From Turritopsis dohrnii (Eukaryota; Cnidaria; Hydrozoa; Anthoathecata; Oceaniidae), in the NCBI GenBank assembly GCA_027922465.2, contig BQMF02000163.1, positions 558,001 to 622,000 on the forward strand: DNA of 64,000 bases, written 5' to 3'. The notes below the pieces were generated by a model. That model was not told the DNA's origin and searched no databases. It was given only the letters and a program-made list of their open reading frames with translations. Each line of letters opens with the position of its first letter. The stretch's first letter is position 1. Below, in pieces: positions 53,301-62,508 of this stretch. A program made the position numbers and the translations under genes.

Positions 53301-56300
53301 CTAAAAACAGAACAATACCCCTTGCTGATAGCAACTTAGTCGCAAAAATAGTACGGGAAGTCGTTATAAACATTGAAGTAAACGGTCGCGAACACAGAGG
53401 AGTTGTAGCAGAAGTAATCAAAGATTTATGTACAGACATCATCATTGGGAAAGATACCCTAAAGAAGCATCGAAGAGTCATCTTTAACTTCAACGGATCA
53501 CAAGAAGACCTCATCCTTGGAGCAGTCAATAATCCAAATCAAACCGAAAGTCTCAACTCACAACGCTCGTTTGGTACTACCGGTATACCAGCCCCTCCTT
53601 TATTCATGCACCTCTCCTCTAAAGTCAAACCAATTACTACCAAATCACGTCGTCAGTCTCCACCAGATCGTCAGTTTATCAAAAATGAAATTATCCGTTT
53701 ACAGAAACAAGGGATCATTCAACCATCGATATCTCCTTGGAGAGCACAAGCATTCGTCACTAAGGAAACCAACAATCACAAACGTAGAATGGTTGTCGAC
53801 TACAGGGAAACCATAAACTTATTTACTAAATTGGATGCCTACCCAATGCCTCTCAGTATCAGTACTACTCCACATTCGACCTCAAATATGCATATCATCA
53901 AGTACCCATCCAAGAAGGCGATCGAAAGTACACAGCATTCGAAGCAGATGGACAACTATGGGAATTTACACGTATACCTTTTGGTGTCACCAATGGAGTT
54001 AGTGCTTTTCAGCGAACTATGGATAAGGTAGTACAGACTGAAAACCTCAAAGATACCTTCATTTTTGTCGATAATATCACTATCGCCGGTCAATCAAAAG
54101 GAGGAACATGACCAGAATGTTAAAAACTTTCTTGCTACGTTAGAAAAGTACAATCTAACACTGAATCATGATAAAACAGTATCATCTACAACATCTATCA
54201 CTCTACTAGGATAACCGTCAGTAAAAATTCAATATCACCAGACCAACATCGACTACAACCGTTGATCGATATGCTACCTCCAACAAATCTTAAATCGCAG
54301 AAAAGAGTCATTGGAATGTTTTCCTACTACAGCAAATTTATCGATAAGTTTTCAGAGAAAATCCGCCCATTTAATAAAAACACAACCTTTCCAGTACCTC
54401 AGCCAGTACTCGAGGCATTCAATATACTCAAAGAAGATCTTAAAACGGCTACCCTCAAACCCATCGACCCGGAAGCACTGTTTGTCGTAGAAACAGATGC
54501 TAGTGACTTTTGTATTGCTGCTACATTGAATCAAAAGGGTCGTCCAGTTGCGTTCTTTTCACGAACACTCAACCATAACGAAATAAAACATCATTCAGTC
54601 GAAAAAGAAGCAGCTGCCATCGTTGAGTCTATCCGAGATTGGAGACACTTCTTGATTGGTCGTAAATTCAATCTTGTCACAGATCAAAGAAGCATCAGTT
54701 TTATGTTCGATAACAGACGTAGATCTAAGATAAAAAACGCGAAAATCGCCAGATGGCGTCTGGAACTGTCCCAGTACAAGTATGACATCTCCTATCGACC
54801 AGGAAGTGAAAACGCAGCCGCAGACACATTTTCCAGAATCGCTCCCATTCGTCACCCATTGCAAGAATAACAAAATCTTCACGATCAGCTTTGTCATCCC
54901 GGCGTTACAAGACTGTCACACTTTGTACGTCAAAGAAATTTACCGTTCACTCAGGAACAAGTTAAAACCGTAACTAACAGTTGTAAATCTTGCTTGTTCC
55001 ATAAACCGAAATTCTTGAACTCCCAAGGTACGTTGATTAATGCTACAGCCCCTTTACAGAAACTAAATATTGATTTCAAAGGGTCCCTACCACCTTCAAA
55101 AAAGGGAAATCGTTTCCTTCTTACAATCATTGGCGAATATTCACGCTTTCCGTTTGCATACCCTTGCCGAGACACTAAAAGCTCAACAATCAATCAGTGT
55201 TTCAATAATCTCTTTTCAATGTTTGGCATGCCCGAAATGGTCCACAACGACCGAGGTACAGACTTTCTTTCGGAAGAAACACAATTCTAATTACTCAGCA
55301 AATCAATCGCTACATCGAAAACTAGTCGTTATAACCCAAGATGCAATGGTCAAGTTGAAAGGCTAAACGGAACGTTATGGAAAGCCATTCAAGTCACGTT
55401 ACATTCGGGAAACTTAAAGCAATCCGACTGGGAAGATGTTCTCCCTGATGCACTGCATTCGATCCGCTGCTTACTGTGTACAACAACAAACGAGACCCCT
55501 CATGAAAGAATGTTCAGATACTCACGTAAATCCACTTCAGGACTTTCAATCCCATCGTGGGTCAAGCCAGGGCCCGTTTACATCAGGACTCAGCCAAGGA
55601 GGAGTAAGAGCGATCCCATTGTCTCACCAGCAACACTAATCCACGCAAATCCAGAATACGCACCTGTCCGTCTTCAATCTGGGGTAGAGACTACTGTTAA
55701 CCTCAGAGACATTGCTCAAAATCCTGACACTGTAGACATTGATATTGTTCCAAATGTTGAAACTGATGATATGAACTTCCAAGGCCCTGCTAGCGAGTCT
55801 TCTCATGTGGATCAATTAAAACAATCAGTTATGTCTCGAGAACCTGTAATGGACGATATGAGTGTCACAGAAGACACTCCATCTACTGAAACATCAAACC
55901 TACGCAGAAGTACGCGAGTTTCGAGGCCTCCCAAACGATTTGACGATTATGTCATGAAGTAACCTACTTAGCAGGTTACATATTGATTTTACATTCGATA
56001 GAAGTCATTTTGTTCTTTATTCTTAGGTATTATCTTAGGTATTATTTTTAGGTAGTGCCTTTATTTTATTTACTAGGGGAAAGTGTTATATATTTGTTCT
56101 TATTATATCTTTTAGGCAAACAAAAACCTTATCCTAACTAATATAATAATTCTGCTATTCTTTAATTCTACAACATCTGGTAAAACTCAATTGAACTTAT
56201 TCTTGGAAATAATAATACTCAGCGTCAATTCACTTCCTTTTTTAGATAATAAGGAAACAGAAAAACCATCCAATGGTACATAATTTTACATAGATTTATT

Positions 56301-56820
56301 CTCAGTCTCAACAGCAAGTGTCATGCATCGTTGCATGTGTTTAATGAATCTTCTAAGAAGTGAATTATTAAAATTAATAAAATTAGATACCTGATACCTG
56401 AAGATGTTACTGAAGTAACGAAAAGCTTCGTAAGAGAATAAATACATTTTTAAATAACTTTTGCGTTTATTTCTTTATAATAAAATTAGCTATTTAAAAA
56501 TTCCTTTCCAATTGTTCTTTTTTAGAAAATATGAAACCTGATAATAGTAAGTTAAATAATTATCTTATTTTACCATAATATTTTTTTCTTCTTACGTTGT
56601 AGTTACAAGAAAACAGTTTTATACGTACCGCAAAGCCCACCCAGGACCGCGTTCCTACCGCGCATTCTGGGTGTGGCGCAAGAACGGCGGGAAAGATCGT
56701 GAGGGGTTTGTTCCACCCCCTCCAAAATCTAATTGGAGACTAAATTATAAAAGTCAACGTCCCAGCAAATATACGGGTTTGAATACCCAATATTTTATAG
56801 AAAACGTTATTTTTAGATAG
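47349..56820 (+). CDS. Micro-exon gene, copy 2 (nine exons)
   Basis: Exons with AG/GT borders: 47349-47393 (ATG 47375), 51697-51720, 51805-51831, 51915-51938, 52016-52037, 52136-52165, 56246-56275, 56526-56546 and a terminal coding exon 56603-56820. Internal exons are 24, 27, 24, 22, 30, 30 and 21 nt. All but the 22-nt one are multiples of three, and each begins at the second base of a codon, so exons can be skipped without frame loss. The product would be about 130 residues: short acidic, Asn/Thr/Glu-rich peptides (PNSTDVA, IHNGVQDT, SDDISPE, PHNTNEAAS, NKETEKPSN), then a basic aromatic tail. The 22-nt exon would shift the frame unless skipped. No known family recognised. Intron 1 holds two tandem Helitrons and the intron after 52165 an LTR element, so expression may be impaired. 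Exons were found by eye. Confidence 0.6.
47436..49590 (-). mobile_element. Non-autonomous Helitron, unit A
   Basis: On the minus strand it begins TATATACTAATTCGCG (49590) and ends CTAG at 47439-47436 before a host T. Its 47668-48030 part matches 49606-49990 of unit B. No protein gene. Units A and B abut head to tail. Confidence 0.65.
49591..51668 (-). mobile_element. Non-autonomous Helitron, unit B
   Basis: On the minus strand it starts TCGCGCTATACTAATTCGCG at 51668 after a host A, and ends with the hairpin CCGCC TT GGCGG plus CTAG at 49594-49591. It shares its 5' end with the autonomous element (6520-6569). AT-rich with no coding region. The outer borders of A+B match an empty site in copy 1 of the micro-exon gene (around 258). 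Confidence 0.75.
52189..52280 (+). repeat. Gypsy-B 5' LTR (92 bp)
   Basis: TG...CA ends; identical to 56084-56175. Confidence 0.9.
52319..53168 (+). pseudogene. Gypsy-B gag
   Basis: The start ATG at 52319 (MDKLL) is followed at once by TAA, then an open frame from KVFETDSNDPNAEKLYKHW. A helical gag domain runs to about 52580, where the frame shifts. It continues LITCKQEPSQSIDAFKQEL... and ends with two CCHC zinc knuckles (CYFCGNARHARSNC and CRNCKKKGHWAKVC, 53007-53090) for packaging RNA. Confidence 0.8.
53169..54261 (+). pseudogene. Gypsy-B protease and first half of reverse transcriptase
   Basis: Protease motif DSGSSSTFI at 53229. From 53282 the frame reads NFNGSQEDLILG, then EIIRLQKQGIIQPSISPWRA... 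RRMVVDYRETINLFTKLDAYPMP (RT fingers). It shifts near 53860-53900 and again near 54031. The catalytic region reads TFIFVDNITIAG (FVDN for the usual YxDD) near 54060. Stops follow before 54262. Confidence 0.8.
54262..55962 (+). pseudogene. Gypsy-B RNase H and integrase
   Basis: 54262-54870 carries the RT end and RNase H (VETDASDFCIAATLNQKGRPVAF, EKEAAAIVESIRDWRHFL, LVTDQRSISFMFD, RPGSENAAADTFSR). The integrase follows in shifted frames: LNIDFKGSLPPSKKGNRFLL (Asp), NDRGTDFLSEE (Asp, near 55250) and a region with RYNPRCNGQVERLNG (Glu, near 55335-55370). The C-terminal tail 55510-55962 ends in LRRSTRVSRPPKRFDDYV. Several frameshifts make it non-functional. Confidence 0.82.
56084..56175 (+). repeat. 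Gypsy-B 3' LTR (92 bp)
   Basis: Identical to the 5' LTR by eye. Confidence 0.9.
56603..56820 (+). CDS. Terminal coding exon of micro-exon gene copy 2
   Basis: Follows the acceptor CTTACGTTGTAG. In the phase set by the upstream micro-exons it reads TRKQFYTYRKAHPGPRSYRA, an Arg/Lys/Trp-rich stretch, FVPPPPKSNW, and a tail ending ENVIFR and TAG. The 72 codons are open only in this frame. The composition is much less AT-biased than the flanks (GC-rich 56635-56720), as expected of a coding exon. Confidence 0.6.
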
Positions 56821-57032
56821 TCGTTTTTTTATAATGGTATGGAACTACCATACACAGAGCTCAAACTTTTTCATTAAAACTAATTTTTTTTGTTTTGAAA
56901 ACATATTTGCCTGGTGGAAGTCTATGAACTAAATAACTTCATTTCTTTTTTGTTGTTAGTGTATCTTTAAAATGGGATTAATGCCCATAGCCCATTTCCA
57001 AAAAACAGCTTCGGAATTTTAGTAATTTATGT

Positions 57033-57657
57033 TTCGGAAACATGGATACAAAGCAGTTTTCAAGAGCAACATCAATTTGAAAACGATGTTAACGTCCAAA
57101 AACAAAAGCAAACTACCAAACTATAGCCACCCGGGAGTCTATAAGATAGATTGTAAATGCGGAAAAAAATACGTTGGCGAAACAAAACTAAAAACCGCCA
57201 CACGATTAAAACAACACGTAAAGTCGATCGAGGAGTAAAAGTGGGACTCTTCTGGCGTTTCCTACCACGCAAAAACATGCAGCCAAGGATATGATTGGGA
57301 TTCAGTAAATGTTCTGAAGTTAGAAGATAAAAGATTCAACCGAAAAGTGCGAGAAGCATTGGAAATCCAATTCCACGAAACTTCCCCGCGTAATGAGCAA
57401 GGCCTTAATCAAGACAATGGCCCATACGTCACAACAAATTTCTGGAAGGCGATGTTTTCATACCTGCGGGAGAAGTCATTGTATTGACATTGACGTCAAT
57501 TTTTGTAAACAAATTTGTAACAGTTTTTAGTCTGATGATGGCCTCCGCTAAGAAGGCCGAAATATAACTTAAAAATAAAAATAAATGTGAAATGATCCAT
57601 AAACACGCCATTCTATCTTAATTCACGTTCACATAAAAATGTCGCTAAAAGAATCTA
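57033..57657 (+). mobile_element. Penelope-like element, 5'-truncated, with GIY-YIG
   Basis: Flanked by a 13-bp duplication TAGTAATTTATGT (57020-57032 and 57658-57670). It encodes the C-terminus of a Penelope-like protein: GVYKIDCKCGKKYVGETK (GIY-YIG nuclease) and, after an in-frame TAA (57236-57238), SYHAKTCSQGYDWDSVNVL... RKVREALEIQ...LNQDNGP to a stop at about 57487. The reverse transcriptase is missing. A hammerhead-like core follows the coding part. Confidence 0.85.
57532..57562 (+). ncRNA. Hammerhead-ribozyme-like core
   Basis: CTGATGA (57532-57538), a GGCC...GGCC stem (57540-57543 with 57555-57558), then GAAA (57559-57562). These are the conserved core and helix II of a hammerhead ribozyme, known from Penelope-like elements. 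Helices I and III are not clear, so cleavage activity is uncertain. Confidence 0.5.
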
Positions 57658-57807
57658 TAGTAATTTATGTATTTTCTTATTTTCTTCAATCGTTGTACGA
57701 AGTGTAGAAACCCCTTTTTCCAATATACTATAGAGTTTCCACTAACAAGCTATGCATAGGATAGAATCAGTAATTCATGGTTGGTGTATGGTAGTTCTAT
57801 ACCATCG

Positions 57808-59768
57808 TTATTTATGTTGATAGTTGTAGTTTAAATTTAGTTCGAATTAAGGCTGTACATACTTCTTTTGATCTTTATTTAACTATCCTGTAGGCTGTTT
57901 TGTGAAATGACTAACGCTAAAAATTAGTTCATAGTTTATTGAGGACAAACAGCCATATAACATGTGAGTTAAAGATAATGAACTGATATAGGGAGTGCTG
58001 AGGATTATACTATACTGATGTCAGCAGATATGCAACAATTGAGAAATAGTCTGGGGATGGCAGTTGTTTATTATTAACAAAACAAACTGTAAGTAAATAA
58101 ATCACACCTTTGTTAACTTACAAAATTTATTAACTGCTAACACATTTTTCTCGATCTCATGAGTTCATTATTTTTAACTTACATTTATTCAAATTCTTTA
58201 CATTTATAGTATTAAGGTCAACTTGGTGTTGGTACATCATGGGAAAAATCTTTATTGACAGTATCCTATGAATAACCGTATCTGCTATAGTCTAGGTAGC
58301 ATTGTCAAAGAAATTGTGATTGAAAGTTTGGTTCATTGAATTAAAATACATTTTGTTGAATTGAAATGCATTGTTGGATTCACATTTAGGATTTTAAATT
58401 TGATCTTATCTTTATAACTTTTTTTAGATTCTTTGGTTTCTCTAATCCGTCAAAATTCACTTTTGGAAGATCCGATAATTCAAACTACGTACAAAGATGC
58501 AATACACCGAGAGATTGTGAATGGAAGTTGAGATATATACACATATATTGTTGGCTGCACATTTCGGTTTAAATCTTATGTTAATTTTTTTTCAGATTCT
58601 TTTGGATTCTTTGGTTTCTGTTACGAATGATATCATGTCATGAATCCCTAAAATTTCATTTTCCAGAAGATCCGATAATTCAAACTACAGATCAGATGAA
58701 GTGGCTATTTACCGATAATTATTATTTCCAAAAAATGGATTGAACCATAAAAGGACTGTTGACGAAGTCGATATTCACTTTTGCAAAAGTGATTAAAGAT
58801 AATCTTTATTTGGTTTATTTATTTAAGATTTGATTGTTTATGCTATCTTTGGATACTTTTTGGTGTAGTATTGTCAACACTTTTTCATGAGAATTTATGT
58901 TTCTGCTGAACATTCTATGATATTTTTTGCTCACCCTTATAGTTACCTATTTTTAAATTAAAACCCGTAGAAAAATTTTTACCCAGGTTAAAACCATCCA
59001 TACATTTTTTATCAGATTTTGGAGCCAATTCCTTAATTTAATTTTTCGTGAACTGGACGCATGCTGAACATGTGTCACACTTTTATTTTGGAGAGTGATA
59101 GATTTTGTTGAATTTTATGGTCAAAATCTTCTTAATTGTGGTCATATTTTTCGTTAGGCCATGCGTTTTTTTACGATTATGGTATAGTAACAAGTGTCGT
59201 GACGTGACGCAAGTGTCACTGTTCTGCGCTCCTATATCTAAAGTTTAAAGTACTTACAGCACTGATACCCTTTCTGTTTGTCATGCTGTGATTTAATTTT
59301 TCGAAACCATTTTTAAGACGTCATTTTCAGAATTAAAACCCCTTAAAAATTTTTACACGGGATACTAGTCACCTCTATACATTCATGAAAAGTACACGTC
59401 AATGGGCTTACATACCCAATTAAAAAAGGTAAAACGAAACTTTTTGCTTCTGCATTAAAATAAGACAACGGTGATTTTGAACAAGGATTTGTCACGTAAG
59501 ATCACACAACAATCTATTACATTATTGTTGGCGCGACGACAGTTATTTTATGATCACTGGGAAATCATTGCACTGCAAGGGTTGGTCGTAGCGAAGTTTT
59601 TTGAGCTCTACAACATGGATATACTTTTGAGTTGCGATTCTATGGTACATATACGGGAATGGTGGATTTGACCTAACGCTTTCGAAGTTAAGTTCGGTAA
59701 AAAGGTTTTACCCGGGATACTAGTTTAGTCATAATCACTATGTTCCTCTTCTATTTTGTGTGCGGGCT
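57808..59768. other. AT-rich stretch with an exon-like tandem duplication
   Basis: No sure gene. A segment at about 58376-58495 is repeated at about 58557-58690; both have a T-rich acceptor (TTTTTTAG or TTTTTCAG) followed by ATTCTTTGGTTTCT and GAAGATCCGATAATTCAAAC. At 59075-59150 a Helitron-5'-like block (TGTCACACTTTTATTTTGGAGAGTGAT) lacks the terminal TATACTAATTCGCG. TACACGGGATACTAGT and TACCCGGGATACTAGT occur at 59350 and 59709. Confidence 0.45.
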
Positions 59769-59898
59769 TGGACAAAAGTCATTCATTCGATTAAATACTT
59801 TTAGTTTCTTTAATTTTTTAGAATGTTTGGATCTAAAAATATACAAAGAGAAACTATAATTAACAAGATAAAACTAAATCAGTTCGTAGGTCTGTACA
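59769..59898 (-). repeat. Gypsy-A copy 2, 3' LTR (candidate)
   Basis: On the minus strand it runs from TGTACAGACC to TTTTGTCCA and shares TTTTAGATC.A.ACATTC and GAATGA..TTT.TCCA blocks with the Gypsy-A LTRs. Length about 130 bp. Confidence 0.5.
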
Positions 59899-60309
59899 GT
59901 TCATAAGAGCTATATTATACCGGGTGGGTCAAAAAAAACGCACCCACAATCCTATCTCAAATATCTCAAAAAGTAATGCATCTTTTTGTCTGAAATTTTG
60001 TACAAACATTTTCGAAGCTATTTTGTAACGTTGCGTAAATTTTCGAAAGAATCGGACCATTTTCTTCAATGATATATGAACTTTAATCTTCTGTGTCAAA
60101 AATCGCTTGTTCAAAATTGACGTCGGAAATTTATACTTCCGTTGTCTTGCATGGTTATTGATGTTTTTATATTCCTTGTCCTTGCTCCTTGCTTGGGAGG
60201 AAAGCACTGCAAGAGCTTCCTTTCTGAAAATGCCACTGCATTGAAAGTTCAACCGTTTGATATTCTTTAACCTTTCGTCTTTTACGGCTCCGGTTCTTTT
60301 CGCGTTAAA

Positions 60310-61404
60310 ATGGTGTTTTCAAGCGAAGAAAAAGCGATAATTAAGAACGATTACTTGGAAAAGCAGTGGACAGCGTATAGAATATGTAAAGAACATCCGA
60401 CGAAAAAGTGGAACAAAGTTTCTGTTCAACGATTTCTAAAAAGATTCCAAGAGTACGGATCAATGGATAGAATGACAGGTTCAGGAAGACCTCGAACTTC
60501 AACAACACCAGAAAACGAAGAGATTGTCGCAGAGCTCATTTGCTCTCAAGAAGATCGTCCTGGTACCCACATGTCTCCGAGGGAGATAGAAAAGCACACA
60601 GGCATCGATAGATCAGCAATTAGAAGAATGGTTAAGAGAAGAGGTTACAAACAGTTTAAACGGTTAAAGACTCCACGAATGAACGATGGTACAAGATTGA
60701 GACGAACTGAGAGAGCGGAGTTATTGGCAGAACGTTTTGGAAGCAACAAACGTAAGATAGAGAAATGTGTGTGGCAAGATGAGAAGGACTTTACAGTTGA
60801 AGTACCGATCAATCCGCAAAACAGTCGTGTTTATGGTGATGGTCGTAAAGATGACATAAATGATGCACGCCTTTTTCGCCAATCAAACAAACAGTCAAAA
60901 AAGGTTATGGTGTCGGCTTGCATCACTTGGGACGGCGCAACGAAACCTTTTTTTGTAACAGGAAAAGGAGTGAAAGTTAATGCGACTTCGTATAAGAAAC
61001 ACTTAGAAAAAGAACTATTGCCTGACATAGAAAGAGTCGTCAGGAGAAAGGATTGGGTATTTTTACAGGATAGCGCCCCATCTCACCGCGCGAACATTGT
61101 GCAAAACTTGTTAGAAGAGAAACTTGGCAAACGTTTCATTAGGAGTAATGAATGGCCTCCTGCATCACCCGACTGTAATCCTCTTGATTTTAATTTTTGG
61201 GACAAAGTTAAATTAAGAGTATATGGTGATAGGTTTAACAAGGCGTTTAAAGACGAGAACGAGTTGAAAAAAACGATTAAAAAGGTTTGGCCGGAAGTTG
61301 CGAATGATGTTAAAGAAATCAGAATGGCGTTAAAACAGTTTGTTCCCAGGTTGAAAGCAGTTAGTGAAAAAGATGGACGTTATATTAAAATGTTATTTGG
61401 TTAA
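60310..61404 (+). CDS. Tc1/mariner-type transposase (DD38D spacing)
   Basis: 364 residues, uninterrupted, with an ATG start and a stop at 61402-61404. Two N-terminal helix-turn-helix segments (about residues 1-60 and 75-120, joined by GSGRPRTSTTP) bind the inverted repeats. The DDE/D triad is the Asp of VWQDEKDF near 156, the Asp of FLQDSAPSH near 252 and the third Asp of CNPLDFNFW near 291. The last two are separated by 38 residues, unlike DD34D mariner or DD34E Tc1. No frameshift or missing residue was seen. With perfect terminal repeats the copy could be active or recently active. Confidence 0.92.
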   Translation: MVFSSEEKAIIKNDYLEKQWTAYRICKEHPTKKWNKVSVQRFLKRFQEYGSMDRMTGSGRPRTSTTPENEEIVAELICSQEDRPGTHMSPREIEKHTGIDRSAIRRMVKRRGYKQFKRLKTPRMNDGTRLRRTERAELLAERFGSNKRKIEKCVWQDEKDFTVEVPINPQNSRVYGDGRKDDINDARLFRQSNKQSKKVMVSACITWDGATKPFFVTGKGVKVNATSYKKHLEKELLPDIERVVRRKDWVFLQDSAPSHRANIVQNLLEEKLGKRFIRSNEWPPASPDCNPLDFNFWDKVKLRVYGDRFNKAFKDENELKKTIKKVWPEVANDVKEIRMALKQFVPRLKAVSEKDGRYIKMLFG

Positions 61405-61736
61405 TTCGGGTTATGTTTATTTATGTTTATGTAGTTTTGCATTCAATATTTAGAGTACTTGTTCGATGTTCAATATTTCAATAAGATGGTTCGTTAAGAC
61501 ATCCTAGTTGGAATTTTTTTGACGTCAAATTTGGTTGGTTTTTGAACAATGTAAAAACTAGTGTATTTACAAAAATCTTCATAACTTTTTCAAAAATGCA
61601 CGGTTTCCTTTGAAATTTTCGGATATTTTGCTTATTATATTACCACAACTTATTTTAAAATTTCTGGTTCTAATCTTGACCCAACGATACGCTATAATGA
61701 ATCAAATTTTGGGTGCGTTTTTTTTGACCCACCCGG
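61405..61736 (+). other. Mariner 3' region
   Basis: Non-coding sequence between transposase stop and right terminal inverted repeat. Confidence 0.8.
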
Positions 61737-61738
61737 TA

Positions 61739-62508
61739 CATGTCAATCTTCTCCATCCCCCTCCAGTTCGATGACCTCGAATTAAATCCATTTACCGGAT
61801 TCAGGTTCATATTTCTTTGGTGATCGTCTGACGCGTGTTGGTCGTGATGGTAGTTCAATGGGTTGGGGGGTGGTAGTTCAATAGGTTGGGGGGGGGGCGG
61901 CGGCACATCATCTAATTGATCCGGTCCTGTTGGGATTGGGGACATAACCGGGTTGGGTGTTGATGGGACGACCACAGGTGGTGTGGTATCAATCTGGAGT
62001 GGATCATCTGGTAGGTCGTCGTTGTATGAGGGGGTCTGTAGTGGTACATATGCAGCCGGTTGCAATGGCGGTGTTGCTGTTGATTTGGGTCGTAGTGGTA
62101 CAGATGGCGGAATCGAAGATGGACATGTTGATTTTGGAGCTGGCAACGATGGTGGATTCGATTTGTGATTTGGACCATTCGATTGCGCTTGGTGGTTCGA
62201 CCAGGGCCATCAACCTTCAACGTGTAGCTCTCAAAGCCATTGGCTTCAACAACTGTCCCAGAGCGGTCCCACCGTTTGGGGTAATTGCCTGACTGGTTTT
62301 GGATGAAGCAACGGTCACCAGCTTGAAGAGGTGGAAGATTCACTGTTATGTCATCCAGCTTCTCGATGGAGCGGAAAAAGCGTTCCCGCATTGCTGACTC
62401 TTTCTTTTCCCATGCATCACGCCACATGGGGACGAATGTGATGGTTATCAAACTTGACCAGACGGTTGAGGAATGCGAAGGCATCTCTGATGGGTCTGCC
62501 AAAGACAA
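61739..62508 (-). pseudogene. Gypsy-A copy 2, integrase C-terminal part
   Basis: 62508-61912 covers WRDAWEKKESAMRERFF... LQAGDRCFIQNQSGNYPKRW... GTVVEANGFESYTLKVDG (SH3-like C-terminal domain) and a Pro/His-rich tail. 62146-61739 continues in another frame (PLRPKSTATPPL, PPPPPQPIELPPPNPL) to the mariner insertion. Short frameshifts were seen near 62460 and 62150. Confidence 0.75.

Larger units (their letters stand above)
52189..56175 (+). mobile_element. Ty3/gypsy-type LTR retrotransposon with 92-bp LTRs (Gypsy-B)
   Basis: LTRs at 52189-52280 and 56084-56175 are identical by eye (TGTTATATATTTG...TCTACAACA). Near-matching 5-bp flanks TCTAG/TCTGG may be the target duplication. A purine tract AGGGGAAAG precedes the 3' LTR. 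Gag and pol lie between, in broken frames. It is inserted in an intron of the micro-exon gene, 23 bp after a donor. Confidence 0.88.
56834..57807. mobile_element. MITE-like inverted repeat pair
   Basis: ATGGTATGGAACTACCATAC at 56834 recurs inverted at 57783-57807 with about two mismatches; each copy is itself partly palindromic. The pair encloses about 0.95 kb, of which 625 bp is the Penelope fragment. Target duplication not resolved. Confidence 0.5.
59920..61736 (+). mobile_element. Tc1/mariner-type transposon, 1,817 bp, nearly complete
   Basis: Flanked by TA (59918-59919 and 61737-61738). The terminal inverted repeats are perfect over 27 bp and begin CCGGGTGGGTCAAAAAAAAC. One open gene (60310-61404). 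It is inserted between the pol end and the 3' LTR of Gypsy-A copy 2. Confidence 0.93.

Noticed and set aside
59350..59725. ACCCGGGATACTAGT-type sequences as Helitron 3' ends
   Set aside because: They contain CTAGT but no hairpin of adequate length was seen upstream.
59929..60252. 107-codon frame in the mariner 5' region
   Set aside because: Its end lies in the terminal inverted repeat. It is probably chance, and mariner elements carry a single gene.
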